Positions 21,901-33,290 of a stretch of DNA of 64,000 nucleotides are shown here, one piece after another. Source of the DNA: Patella vulgata (Eukaryota > Mollusca > Gastropoda > Patellidae). The notes under the pieces were generated by a model. The model was not told the DNA's origin and searched no databases. It saw only the letters and a program-made list of their open reading frames with translations. Position 1 is the stretch's first letter, and each line of letters starts with the position of its first letter. A program made the translations under genes and the position numbers. Where the stretch lies: positions 9,458,001 to 9,522,000 of the forward strand of contig NC_065887.2 in NCBI RefSeq assembly GCF_932274485.2. The letters are read 5' to 3'.

Positions 21901-24900
21901 TAGCCATACCATCTAGTACTATCCTATAGTAACTTCCATCGAAATATACAACAGTGGTCCAACGGAGCAGTGCTAAGCTCTGCATTAATTTTATTTCAGG
22001 GTTATGTCCAGTTCCAAAATTAGTAAAATAAAAGCTATCATCACTTGTTGCTTGTACATCGTTTACTCTGAAATATATAGTTTTAAGAACACATGTTTAA
22101 AATGTGCCCTACATTAACCGATTTAGATCGGAGGCTCAGCGCGGGGGGGGGGGGGGTCCATCAAATGGGCACAAAACCAGACCCAACTTTTCTAGAGTAA
22201 AATTTTGCGTAGAATACGATGCCGAGTGGTAATCAGTCCACCGTTGGGGCGTTTTCGAGATATTCGGGGTCAAAGGTCATTTGCACTGAAAGTGAATGCG
22301 CAGTCATTCTTTTATTATGAAAAGAAGGTGAAAATGATCAAAGGTAATCACACTTTCAATAAAAATGTAAACTTGCTAAATTCACCTTTAGTCTTAGTGA
22401 CCCTGGAGGTCAAAAGGTGAAATTTACCGTTTTTGCAAGAGGAAGACTTAAAGCAATAAAATGGCAACGTAAAATATAAGAATTAAAGCGAAACCTGTTC
22501 TAATTAATAATAGGAACATTTCAAATTTATCTTTAGGTGGTCTTAGCACTGAGCTTTTACTTTGGAACGTCGAAAATGATCTTGCATAACAGAACCAACA
22601 CATTTTGAAACCTGTTTCAAAAATACGCAAAAACTGACAAATCGAAATCTCTCCGATTTATTTTCACAACGATTGTTATGCATAATGATACTAGTTATGT
22701 GAAAAACAATTGAATAGTTTCAGTGTTGGACTCCAGCCTGCAGGCCGCGTGGATTTCCGAGAATCCCAGTCTAGGAAACCGACCTTAATCTGTGACGGGA
22801 AAACACGCATCTGGCGACGAGATTAAAAGTTTGCAAATTTTTTATGAGTTTTTATGAATTTCGCCGGAACATGGACGCAGATAAAACCGACGAATGCATT
22901 GTACATAGTAGTTCACAGAATATATATGTCGTATTGGTAAATGTTAGCGGGGAAAATTTTAGCAGGCTTTGTGACGCGGCCTGCAGGTTGGAGTCCAGCC
23001 ATGGAACTATTTAATTGTTTTTTTCAGACAACTAGTATCATTATGTATAGCATTCGTTGTAAAACTAATTCGGAGAGATTTTGATTTAACAGTTTTTACG
23101 TATTTTTGAAACAGGCCCCGAAGCGTTTTGGTTCTGTTATGCAAGATTTTTTTCGACGTTCCAAAGTAAAAGTTTGGTGCTAAGACCACCTAAAGATAAA
23201 TTTTAAATGTTCCTATTATTAATTAGAACAGGTTTCGCTTTAGTTTTTATATTTTACGCCGACATTTATTACTTTAAATCGTCCTAGTGCTAAAACGGAA
23301 AATGTGACCTTTTGACCTCTGGGGTCACAAAGAACAAAGGTGAATTTAGCAAGTTTACATTTTTATTGAAAGTGTGATTACTTTCGATCATTTTCAGCTT
23401 ATTTTCATGATGCAAGAATGACCGCGCATTCACTTTCAGTGCAAATGAGCCCATTTGACCTTTGACCCCGAATATCTCTAAAACGCCCAACGGCGGACTG
23501 ATTACCACTTCTTCAAGAAATGTGATACCACATCACGTGTCTAACAGTCTAACATATATAACTTACAGTAACATCGTATCATCACGATATCGTTTAATAA
23601 GTTTATATAACTTATAGTGTAGCATCGTATCATCACGATATCGTTTATATATATAACTTACAGTAACATCGTATCATCACGATATCGTTTAATATGTTTA
23701 TATAACTTAGTGTAGCATCGTATCATCACGATATCGTTTATATATATAACTTACAGTAACATCGTATCATCACGATATCGTTTAACATGTTAATATAACT
23801 TACAATAACATCGTATCATCACGATATCGTTTATATATATAACTTACAGTAACATCGTATCATCACGATATCGTTTAATATGTTTATATAACTTAGTGTA
23901 GCATCGTATCATCACGATATCGTTTATATATATAACTTACAGTAACATCGTATCATCACGATATCGTTTAACATGTTAATATAACTTACATTAACATCGT
24001 ATCATCACGATATCGTTTATATATATAACTTACAGTAACATCGTATCATCACGATATCGTTTAATATGTTTCAGTTGCTTTTTCCCAGGAACAAATTCAA
24101 ACTTTTCTATATAATCAACTCCCAGTCGTTCATGGTTCACCACAAATAATATCTTCGTGCCTGTAAATCAATAAATACATTTGGTAGTAAAATGGTTCCG
24201 TATGGCAACACTGTAAAATTCAAATCAGTTTTACAATATTAACGTTATTAATAAAGATACATTATGTAAGATTTAGGAGTTTAACGTCCTACTGTTCTGC
24301 TCCTAACCTGGGCTAATGAAGACGGGCATACGCCATACAGTGTGCTATGAGGGAAATTTTGCCCGGACAGCGGCACTACGGCCTACTCTTATATCGAATT
24401 CCAACTGCCAAGGGATCTTTTACGTGCACGCCAATGTGTACACGGGACCTCGGTTTTTCGTCCCATCCGAACGACTAGACAGCTTTCCTTGTCAGCCCCT
24501 CCGTCCTGCATCACTGACAAGGGAGAACCACGCCGGAAAATCTGGATGAACTTTCTCGGCCAATGCAGGGATCGAACACCCGACCTCCAGGCTAGCGAGC
24601 TAGCGTCTTACCCACTTAGCCACGTGATCCCCTGTAAGATTTAGATTCAAAAATAGATAATGTAAAATGAATAAATTGAAAATTTCATTCAAATTACTCT
24701 ATTGCGAGCGAAGGTATTAGCCTCTGAAGGTTTGACAAAACGTGTGCAATAATTTTGACCACCGTACTGGTTGTTCGAAGCTAAGTCTCGCTCCTCCATT
24801 TTAAGCTTAAATCAAAATATGGCTGAACTGTTCTAAGCTTTTTAATATGGGAGAAATCCGATGCCACCGAGAGTTGATTATGGCCTGGATAAGTTAATTA

Positions 24901-26075
24901 ATGTCTAATTAATAATTTAGAAAATATTTCAGGCCTTGCATAAGGTATGTTAAATGGTGAAAAGTTGATATGACACATGATGACAACGATTACTTATTAA
25001 GAAAAACTCTTCATACCAAAATTAGTCTGAATGCGTTGTCAACATTTGAGAATAATAGGTCATTCCGATCTTTTACATTATTATAAACAATGTCTAAGGG
25101 AGGTTACTAGTGCTAATACAAAATGCCGACGCCGATAAAATTAATTTAAGCATGACATTTCAGAAAATCCATTGGACTGCATTGTCTGTTCAATATCCAA
25201 CACCCTTAATTTTCTTTTATTGTAACATTTCTCAGTTCATTTGTCATATCTATGGTTTTTAATCAATCCTAATTCGTCGTCACGATTCATGTTTGTTTAT
25301 AATAATGAAAGAATTGTGGGATTTATTGTGTGAAGCGGGGCATGTTCAATGGAACTTTTCGTCAAATATTGACAACGGCCCAGACCCTCCGTACGCTGAA
25401 GACTGGGAGGTTCTGGGTGACCGTGACTAGATGTTCAATCCGTTTCAGACCCCACAAAATCACAGTTTCTTTGCTCATGTTCTTATGTTCACTTCTTTCT
25501 GTTTAGCGGCCCGGTAATGGACGTTATTGCAGCAGTGAATGCTAGATTACAGTCCTGACTGCCCCGAAAAGTCTTCAGAATTTTTCAATTTGACAAGCAA
25601 ATCCTGCTTGTTTTCGTGCAGCTATTGTATTAGTTCTACGGTTGATCTGACTCAACAAGTGTTTATGGGTGGCCGTCTCTGGACAAACTCCCCCCTCCCC
25701 CCGCCCCACATCTGGTTCCAAATACGTAAAACCGGCACCACCTAATCGATCGCACACGACTTACTATACATTTAGCCTAACTAGAAAAATTATAACTAAA
25801 TACACTAGACGATCCTACCTGATTTATTCAGCCAACCACTGATTCCATGAGGATGGAATAATTTGACATTAAAACCACCATTAGTTCCTACTATAGACAG
25901 TTCATCTACTTTCGCTTTATTCTTGTTGAAATCAAATAAATATATTCTACCCAACATATTATGTTTAACCATATATTCTCGCTTATGTACGGATTCATTT
26001 TGTATAGCAAACCCCTGCAATTAAAACAGTATTTAAAATTACCAAACAAAAACACATTTCGTATAGCGTATGAGA

Positions 26076-26113
<38 letters not shown>

Positions 26114-29100
26114 GAGAGAGAGAGAGAGAGAGAGAGAGTTTAACGTCCATTCGACAAAAGCCAGGTCATTTCGGGACTAACATATGGTTTAATTTTTATT
26201 TCAATAATTCGCTTGCGCGTAGTTATCTTTAGCAGTGGGGTGGAAAATGGGGGATTCCGGAGAAAACCCACAAGGTTGGACAGGCGACCCTACTCCTTGG
26301 TACGTACAACCGGGGATTCGAGACCACGCCAGTTGACTCAATGACAGGCCTTACGATACAATGCGTCCGTGCTAGCCATTCGGCCATCCACCCCACCCCC
26401 ACCCCCATTTCGTATAGCAAACCCCCGCAAATGTATCAAACTATCCAATGCTCCACATAGTAATTCAAATATCTATGCGGTTTAAATCTGTTGCCGTTTA
26501 ATCAGACTTTAGATACTTATCGTGCGCAACCCTCTGGAGCAATTTATTTATCTCTCGATAGTATCGAAATTTTAAAACACGAATATATTTGTCCAATTCC
26601 ATCAATAGTGATGTTAATAATATTTTGCTTGGAAAATATGAGATTCTAATATCCAACATTTAAGATACAATAAACATTTTATAATCATACACTAGTCGTG
26701 TATTTCATGGTTTCATGCGCCATTTGTATACAGAAAAAAAAAGATTTCGATACGTAATTAATTAGTAATGGCTGATTCACAAACGACAAATAATACAAAA
26801 AAACTGTAAAAAGAACCAAGCAGGTGTAAACGACTGTCGTTCTGTGTTAAAAATTGAATATTAACCATACATTCAAATAACATTAATATGTGCTTTTAGG
26901 CCAATTTTAAGGTTCCAAAGTATAGAGCCATACGCCTTTTAAACCCATTAATTTATTTGATAGACGCTGACGAAGTTAAATACCTTTGTCCGTTTTAATA
27001 TCTAAACAATCTGTTTACAGGTCTAGCGACATTTGTATTTTCTGTGTGTAAAATAGGGGGTAGGATACCCTACTAATATTTAAAGTAGTCACGTCTTTAA
27101 CTCAGTATCATCTGCATCCACAGTCTATGTGAGTTTAACACAGTAGTGATGTTGTTATTTTACTGTGAAAAGATGAGCTTCTGATATCCAATATTTAAGA
27201 CACAGTGAACATTTTACAATTGGCACACGAATCGTGTATCAGGATGCATTTGAGCGCCATTTGTAATGACGCGAGTCGATGAACGAGGCTAAACATACAC
27301 CATGGGAGAATACTACTGGTGTAGACTGGAATAACTACTCTTCGCGTATTTCGTCGAACATAACTGATTAGAAATTACAGTAAAAACAGAAACGATTGAA
27401 TGTAATTCAGTTTATGTACATTCATATTAGTATTACGTGCACATTATTATATGTTTTGCGACCCATTTGTGTCAATTTCTAGGTGGCAAAGATTAAAGAA
27501 TCGGTGCCTTTAAAGCTCGGTGCCTTTCAACCATGATTGAATACAAGTATATTTTTTAAAGCAATTGTTAACCTAACCGGATTTGTGTATATGATCAGCC
27601 AACGTTATCAGCCAAATGCTGGTGTGTTCCATGTTATGTTTTGGTGTGTCAATTTCTAGATACTATAATGCTTGGAATAATAACAAGACATCCATGGATT
27701 ATGTTGGAATGTACGCAAATCTTGATTAAACTCTCTTACCGATGTTATGAACGTTAGTCCATCAGGAAATGTGTGAAAATCCTCGGACCCAAGACCTGGA
27801 AAGAAAGTAAGATCACGATATTTACATTATGCAAGAGCTAAATCTGTCTATTGCAGGTCTTTCTTTTGGCCTGAAATGTTATCTAAATTATTAATTAGAC
27901 ATTAATTAACCTATCCAGACCATAATCAATTCTAGATGGCATCGCTAGCCTGCAATCTTTAGTGGAATGTGAGCCGATTTACTGCATAACGTTCCTTCAC
28001 GATTTAACGATTAAATGGATAATCGAGACTATGCCGTTTATTGTACTGACTTTAGTAATGATGATCGAGGCTAGGCGTAAATTTCAATGCCTTAGTTCCC
28101 GGTTCAAAGTGGATCAATTTGAATGGAATTTTCAGCAAATTGCCTTTACATTATTTAGTTTTTAACTATTATAGTGAGAACTGCCAACTCGTTATCGAAT
28201 CTCCCATAACGTGTCTTTAAAGATAGTTAGAGCTATAAAATAGACCTGGTTTTGTGAACTGGTCGTTTAATATGTTGTCTTTTTATAAGAAGGCATATTG
28301 GAAAACCCTTTGATGGTTTACACGGATTTGATTTAGGTACTTTAAGTTGTTTTAACTGACTTGAGTTTTAACATTCGTACAATATTTATCTCTATGCACA
28401 TTCCATGAAGATTTTGTCACAAAGATAAAGTGATGTCGAGACTCATACCACTTTATTTAGTTAAAGATGCCTTATGGGGGATTAAATAAAGAGCTGACAG
28501 TTCTCACTAAGATATTTGTCTACGATATCACCTTAGGTGGAAGTGGACGTAAAACACCAGAAACGAACGAAACGAACGAACACTATAATATTGAAAAACT
28601 AGATAATGTAAAGGGAATTTGCGGAACATTTCAGTCAAATTGTTCCACTCTGAACTGAGATTTTAGCGACTGAATTTTCGGCGTAACCTCGATCATCATT
28701 ACTAAAGTCGGTAAAAAACATAGTCTCGATTATCCATTTCATGATTAAATCATGAATGAGAGTCCTACAGCAAATCGGAACCTAATCCAATAAACATAGC
28801 AGGCTAACGATGAAATCGAGAGTTGATTATGGTCTGGATAAATTAATTAATGTATAATTAATAATTTAGATTACATTTAAGGCCTAAAGAGAGATCTGCA
28901 CTAGGCAGATTTAGCTCTTGCATAATGTATGTTCAAACAACAGTACATAGTCTAGTATCATAACAATGTGAGATAGCCTACAACCGAGTATCTTTCTCTC
29001 TCTCTCTCGCCCCCCCCCCCCATCGCCAAGGGAACACTATCCATCCATGTACAGGGTCTCAGACCACTATATATACACACCATGGCTTTAACACAATACA

Positions 29101-30757
29101 ACCAACCCCACAGATAACAAAAACAATAACTTTTTAGTAGCTGGTACAGTGATTGTGGGTCGTCGAGGCCTTTAATACTATAAACCTAATATCTCATCAC
29201 ATTTTAACCACATCGTAAAACTGCCTTATTGTGTTAAAACAGTTTGTTAAACTATTTATATCACTTTATTGCAAAAATGTTTTTGTGGGACGAAAGGCGC
29301 CATATTAAATCTTAGCTCATTCCGTAAAGACGAGAAGCAATAACTATGATTCATCAACGGCACTTACCCATGTCAGTTCTTAAAGGCTACAAGCAATAAC
29401 TATGCGTCACTTACCCATGTCTTTAATTTGTTCACACTCTCCAGGATAATGTTGGTAATAATGTAAATGGAAGCCCAATAGGTACCTAGAATGAAAAATG
29501 AAGACGAACATACGCAATACAGTGTTCTACGACCTACTCTTATATCGGAATCTGCCAAGGGATCTTTTACGTGCATGCCAATGTGTACACGGAACCTCGG
29601 GTTTTCGTCCTATTCCGAACGACTATACGTTGTCCCCGTCTAGGTCTTCTGTCCTGCTCCACTGGCCAGGACGAAACACGCCAGACATCCGATGAACTTT
29701 CTTGACCGATACAAAAAAGGGATCGAATACAGAACCTAAAGGTTAGCTAGTGAACGTCTTACTCACGACTTGGCCATTGAAAACGGACATACACCATACA
29801 GTGTGCTAGATGGAAATGTTGCCCAGACAATGGGGCTACGACCTACTCTGACGTTAAACCCCATTTCATTTTATATCGATTTCCAACTGTCAATGGAGTT
29901 TTACGTGCATGCCAATGTGTACTCGGAACCTCGGTTTTTGGTCCCATTCGAACGACTACACGTTGTCACTTGCCTCTGTCCTGCACCACTGACAAGGAGG
30001 AACCACGCCGGAAAATCCCGATCGAAAACCTCCATGGCCTCAAGGTTAGCGAGACAACCTCTTACTCAAAGAGCCTCTGTAGCTCCAATGAAAAGAATGA
30101 AACCACGCACTTCTTGGTGTTTAAATAAATGGCAAAAAGTAAACCCACGACAAAGAAGGGATGTAGTAAGTCCAGTGGTTTAGTACAGGGATGGGAATAT
30201 GTCGGGTTCGAATCCCGGCGTGGGCAGAGAAGAATCATTTACATCATTTCATGCCAAATGACAAATCTTAGCTGTCTGTCTTGTATGTGTGCATGTTTTT
30301 TTTTTATTTAAACAATATTTTATTCACGGGATATTGAAACAAGCCAATGGTTAATATAAATCGGCTTCCTAAAAGCAAGATACATAAATGATATAAAAAT
30401 ATATTATTATCAATATTCATGTATATGGAGTGTTAAATTACATAACATAATCAGATTAGAGGAAAAAATAATCAAGGACCAACAAAGGGTGTATTATTTT
30501 ACGAGGGGTGGGGGTTGGGTGGGGTTGATTTGTCTAGGGCGGTTGTAAATGACAATGTAGCGAAATAATCCTGTTTGTGACGAGTGGACGTTAAACTCCA
30601 TATTTAACTTGCTCCACTTTAGATCAGTTTATAATCCTGAATATTAAATACGTTATAATTGTGGAAGATAAAGTAAACATAGTCCTACTTACACTACTTT
30701 GATAATGTGCTGCACCAAGAACAAGAACAATGATACAAAAATTAATTTCATCAACAT
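18947..30757 (-). CDS. Paraoxonase/arylesterase PON-A, complete, 9 exons, 368 aa
   Basis: A calcium-dependent six-bladed propeller hydrolase of the paraoxonase family (lactonase/arylesterase), secreted or membrane-anchored by its N-terminus. Exons in transcription order: 30757-30693, 29485-29415, 27795-27740, 26014-25819, 24160-24034, 22067-21867, 20967-20886, 20070-19933, 19117-18947. All phases agree and the 1107 bases give 368 aa; vertebrate PON1 has 355. The N-terminus is a hydrophobic signal/anchor (MLMKLIFVSLFLFLV). By alignment with PON1 the catalytic-calcium ligands are present: Glu50, Asn174, Asn230, Asp275, Asn276. So are the structural-calcium residues Asp51 and Asp175, the His pair 120 (HPHGIS) and 139 (VVNHE), and Cys39/Cys362 matching the PON1 disulphide. 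A second in-frame ATG lies two codons downstream (30751). It converges with the integrin gene. Introns carry splice-junction repeats, a foldback and SINEs. The physiological substrate is unknown. Confidence 0.95.
19605..19730 (+). repeat. Minisatellite in PON-A intron 8
   Basis: Four to five units of about 30 bases containing AAAATTACATTTTAGAAGTT. Confidence 0.85.
20687..20890 (-). repeat. Tandem repeat near the PON-A exon 7 donor
   Basis: Two good copies and a third partial copy of a unit of about 67 bases lie just downstream of exon 7. Units start with ACCTGTTTAATAA, which matches the exon 7 end beside its donor (ACCTGTTTAATAATTAAATC on the + strand). The match is short, so origin from the exon edge is plausible but less secure than at exons 5 and 6. 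Confidence 0.55.
21276..21800 (-). repeat. Degenerate six-copy array of PON-A exon 6 end plus donor
   Basis: Six units of about 80-95 bases follow exon 6 (21867-22067) in intron 6. Read in the gene's direction they resemble the last 80 or so bases of that exon: a well-kept copy translates YFDGNYRVVFDGMALSNS, against YFDGSYYRIVLDGMAMSN in the exon. It is followed by a GTAAG donor. The copies are more diverged than the exon 5 array, so this expansion is older. Confidence 0.85.
22218..23518. mobile_element. Foldback element, about 1.3 kb, in PON-A intron 5
   Basis: Two arms of about 530-545 bases (22218-22748 and 22973-23518) are inverted copies of each other, separated by about 225 bases of unrelated sequence. 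The inner arm ends share GGCCTGCAGG and GGACTCCAGCC; the outer ends share GTGGTAATCAGTC. The arms have diverged noticeably. It is a non-coding foldback-type DNA element lying between the exon 5 donor array and exon 6, so it is transcribed as a very long hairpin. Confidence 0.85.
23553..24065 (-). repeat. Eleven-copy array of PON-A exon 5 end plus donor
   Basis: About eleven units of roughly 45 bases. Each contains CGATATCGTGATGATACGAT and, in most, an intact GTTACTGTAAGT donor. The first unit in the gene's direction is the real exon end. Linkers alternate between two or three types (for example TATATATATAAA against AACATGTTAA), and a four-unit pattern appears twice, pointing to higher-order duplication. 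A two-copy version sits at the same place in PON-B. Confidence 0.92.
24034..24160 (-). CDS. PON-A exon 5, whose donor end seeds a minisatellite
   Basis: It encodes residues 131-171 plus split codons, including VVNHE with the catalytic-type His139, and ends KRYRDDTMLL before a GTAAGT donor. The last 30 or so coding bases, the donor and a few intron bases recur about ten more times immediately downstream in intron 5. The exon was assigned to the copy joined to unique upstream coding sequence; using a later donor would run into an in-frame stop directly after TMLL. Confidence 0.93.
24276..24632 (-). mobile_element. SINE family 1, near full length, with target duplication
   Basis: Read on the - strand it starts with a tRNA-like head: A-box-like TGGCTAAGTGGGTAAGACGC and B-box-like GTGTTCGATCCC. 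A conserved body (GTGCACGTAAAAGATCCC, ATTCGATATAAGAGTAGG) follows, and it ends GGACGTTAAAC. The flanks TGTAAGATTTA at 24265-24275 and 24633-24643 are an 11-base target duplication. In PON-A intron 4. Confidence 0.9.
24845..24950 (-). mobile_element. Terminal fragment of the TA-flanked element
   Basis: GAGAGTTGATTATGGCCTGG and the following TAATTAATGTCTAATTAATA match the right arm of the 1.1-kb element in PON-A intron 2. Only about 105 bases remain, in PON-A intron 4. Confidence 0.6.
25262..25435 (+). repeat. Interspersed repeat, family Z, second copy
   Basis: Same blocks as 18545-18740, with CAGACCCTCCGTACGCTGAA. In PON-A intron 4. A third partial copy is at 55880-56020 in PON-B intron 6. 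Confidence 0.65.
26068..26405 (-). mobile_element. SINE family 2, full length, with target duplication
   Basis: The - strand starts with a tRNA-like head (GATGGCCGAATGGCTAGC, B-box TCTCGAATCCCCGG), then a body (AGTAGGGTCGCCTGTCCAAC, GCGCAAGCGAATTATTGAAA) and a long GA/TC tail. CATTTCGTATAGC flanks both sides (26055-26067 and 26406-26418). In PON-A intron 3. Confidence 0.9.
26409..26430 (-). repeat. Duplicate of the PON-A exon 4 acceptor edge
   Basis: GTATAGCAAACCCCCGCAA here nearly repeats GTATAGCAAACCCCTGCAA at 26003-26020, which spans the exon 4 acceptor. A family-2 SINE (26068-26405) has since inserted between the two, with target duplication CATTTCGTATAGC. Confidence 0.6.
26510..27530 (+). 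repeat. Two family Y repeats in PON-A intron 3
   Basis: Two copies in a row (about 26510-26955 and 27100-27530). Both contain a cATTTGTA block after TCGTGTAT; the second carries GTGTAGACTGGAATAACTAC and CGACCCATTTGTGTCAATTT, also found at 53848-54140 and inverted at 35165-35345. Confidence 0.65.
27825..28927. mobile_element. TA-flanked 1.1-kb inverted-repeat DNA element in PON-A intron 2
   Basis: The ends are CATTATGCAAGAGCTAAATC and its reverse complement, flanked on both sides by TA, and the inverted arms extend inward for about 250-300 bases. The TA target suggests a Tc1/mariner-type non-autonomous element. The middle codes for no recognisable transposase. Confidence 0.8.
29332..29424 (-). 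repeat. Two-copy duplication at the PON-A exon 2 donor
   Basis: CACTTACCCATGTC, the + strand form of the exon 2 end and its GTAAG donor, occurs at 29361 and again at the real junction at 29409. The bases preceding each (AGCAATAACTATG) are repeated as well, giving a unit of about 48 bases. Confidence 0.75.
29497..30090 (-). mobile_element. Two SINE family 1 copies in tandem
   Basis: Two copies in the same orientation (about 29497-29770 and 29771-30090), both with the body block GGATCTTTTACGTGCATGCC or a variant. The second contains an internal TCTGACGTTAAACCCCATTT, suggesting a recombined or nested copy. In PON-A intron 1. Confidence 0.7.
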
Positions 30758-31170
30758 TTTAAATCAATTCTTTAATTTGGCTAATCCAAAAGTAATCCTA
30801 AATTCTTTGACGTATCTATTTACGCAATGGCTGTGGTTTTATTATATCCCAACTTCCCTCGCGCCTTTATGGCAAACTAGGTCAACCTCGAATTATCTGT
30901 AGTCTGCAGATTAACAAATGTGCAAAATATGCTATATGGGTACACAACAGGGTGACATTTTGTCAGGTATATCACACCATACACCTAAGCCTTGTATATT
31001 ATTATAGTCTCGCTCAACCACAAATATGTGTTGTTAAGAGTGACACTGACTAAACCTTGTATATACATGACCCTATACTATACATGTCGCCTTTGTGTCT
31101 ATCCTTGAGTTTTCCTTCTTCAACATAGCCTACGGATGATATCTTTCATTTACCCTGAGGGTCTGGTTAA

Positions 31171-31516
31171 AGGGACAATAACACTCTTGCTGGCTTGAAA
31201 GCTCCGGAAAATAAATAATATCTCTATCTAAGTACTAGATGTTTAAGTGTCCCACCTGTTGTGTAAATTATCCATTACATCCTATTTTACTTGTCCAGAG
31301 GGTTCGAAAATATTTTGAAATCGAAGTTTCATTTGAAAAGGTTTACGTTAGACGTTTCAAACCATTATGTTGAATTTTTCAAAATTTTTAAATAAGGTGT
31401 GTTAAGATGAAATTTGTATCATCAATTAATTGAAATATTCTAAAATAGTACAATTTGTTGACCAGAATAAAGATTGGGACATATTATTCAGTTACAACAA
31501 GAGTGGTATTGAGCCT
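31171..31516 (+). mobile_element. TTAA-flanked small inverted-repeat element
   Basis: The ends are AGGGACAATAACACTCTTG and CAAGAGTGGTATTGAGCCT. TTAA lies on both sides at 31167-31170 and 31517-31520. Length about 346 bases and non-coding. A TTAA target suggests piggyBac- or Kolobok-type mobilisation. Confidence 0.85.
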
Positions 31517-31929
31517 TTAAGAGACTACATGACCTTGGGTATAGTTATCTCCATTTCTATATAGCCGTTATCAAACCCGGTTATCATCTACAATAGATGT
31601 ACGATATATCGTGAAATTGTGAATTCGTGAATTAAAACACTTGACCCACGAAAAGCTATAAACGATCACAGGACGTTATCATGTTGACTCGAGTACAAAT
31701 TTGTAGGATGAAATACAGTATAAAATCAGCAATTATCAGGTCATATTTTAGCATAGTAAGTAGTTCGATCAGCCTCACTGCTGAAAGAAATTGTAAAAGA
31801 AATATGAAAGCAGTAGGTCAATACTGATGATGCCAAGTGAAAATCACGTACTTTGTATTCTATTTGAGAGATGAAAAGTAACCGCAAACATCACACTTGT
31901 AACACACTTGTGAGACTTACCTATCTCAA

Positions 31930-33290
31930 AACGCCTCTAAATTTACACTAGGCCTAAATCTATTTTCAATGATGTTAGCATTGTTGAAAATCTCAACGCC
32001 TTACATGACAAGTATGTCATTGTACCGGCTGACAAAGCGTCCAATAACTTATATGTAAACGATATTATTATGACTGCCTGTTCAAAGAACTTAATTTCGG
32101 GAAGTCAATCGACAGTGCTACGTATAAACCTACTCTTAGTAAGGATGAAATTATATCCAATCACAGATCTGTACTCACTTCATTTGGTACTCCATGTGGA
32201 GATACCTATACAGATCTGCCCTTGTTATATTGGATACCTAAACTACATAAAAATCGTTACAAGCAACGTTTTATAGCAGGTTCATCCCGTTGTTCCACAA
32301 AACCACTTTCAAAGGTATTGACATCTATACTAACGGCAGTGAAAGAGGGTATTCAAAAATACTGTGACAAAATATACTCTCGTAGTGGTTTTAATCAATT
32401 CCAAAGAATTACTTAATGGTTTGCAATCTAGATCACTTGCTTCAATCTCATCTATACAAACATTTGACTTTTCTACTTTGTACACTATAATTCCCCATAG
32501 TAAATTAAAAGCTCGGTTAAAAGACATTATTCACAGTGTCTTTTCATCCAAAAAGAGAAATGCTAGATATCAATATTTAGTTGTTAATTACAATTCCACA
32601 TATTTTGTTAAGAACCATAGTGATTCTAAAAATAAATTCACCACCAAAAAGATAATTCAGATGTTGTTTTTTTTTAATTGATAATATCTTTGTTGAATTT
32701 GGAGGGGAAATTTATCAGCAAGTGGTAGGTATCCCCATGGGTACCAACTGTGCACCTCTGCTTGCTGATTTGTTTCTCTAGTCCTACGAAGCCGATTACA
32801 TACAGGCATTTGTAAAATCAAATAAAAGATTAGTCAGACATTTTAATTTCACTTATCGATATATCGATGATGTTCTATCACTGTATAATCCAAAATTTAG
32901 TGATTATGTAGAATGCATATATCCTGATGAACTCGAAATTAAAAACACTACTGACAGTGACAATTACGCTTCCTACTTGGATCTGCGTCTCGATTTTGAC
33001 AATTGCCATAAACTTAGTGTTAAATTGTACGATAAACGTGATGACTTTAACTTTCCATTTATTAGTAGTAACATTCCGATATCACCAGCTTATGGAGTGT
33101 ATGTGTCTCAGCTAAATCCTTACGCGAGATCTTGTTCATTTTGTTCTGATTTTTTAAGTAGATCGAGGCATTTGTCATCTAAGCTTTAACTACAGGGATA
33201 CTTGCGAACTAAACTTATTAAAACCTTTAAAAAGTTTTATGGTCGTCATAATATAGCTTATTTTCCATTATTAATTTATTGGTAAATATT
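31930..33290 (+). mobile_element. Penelope-like reverse transcriptase remnant
   Basis: A broken fossil of a retroelement reverse transcriptase. Blocks visible in several frames include LLYWIPKLHKNRYKQRFIAG, FDFSTLYT, GIPMGTNCAPLLADL, YRYIDDVLSLYNP and KLYDKRDDFNFPF, in the normal order of RT motifs. The PKLHK block and the IPMGT/YIDD pair fit the Penelope-like group. It has several breaks and lacks a recognisable endonuclease or intact ends. It lies between the 5' end of PON-A and the 3' end of the chitinase. Confidence 0.8.

Noticed and set aside
23553-24065. Regular repeats resembling a CRISPR array
   Set aside because: The units are exon 5 end plus donor of PON-A in an intron-rich animal gene; linkers are repeats themselves, not unique spacers.
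30180-30235. tRNA-like stretch with GGGTTCGAATCCCGGC
   Set aside because: B-box-like only; no complete cloverleaf could be drawn and SINE debris surrounds it.
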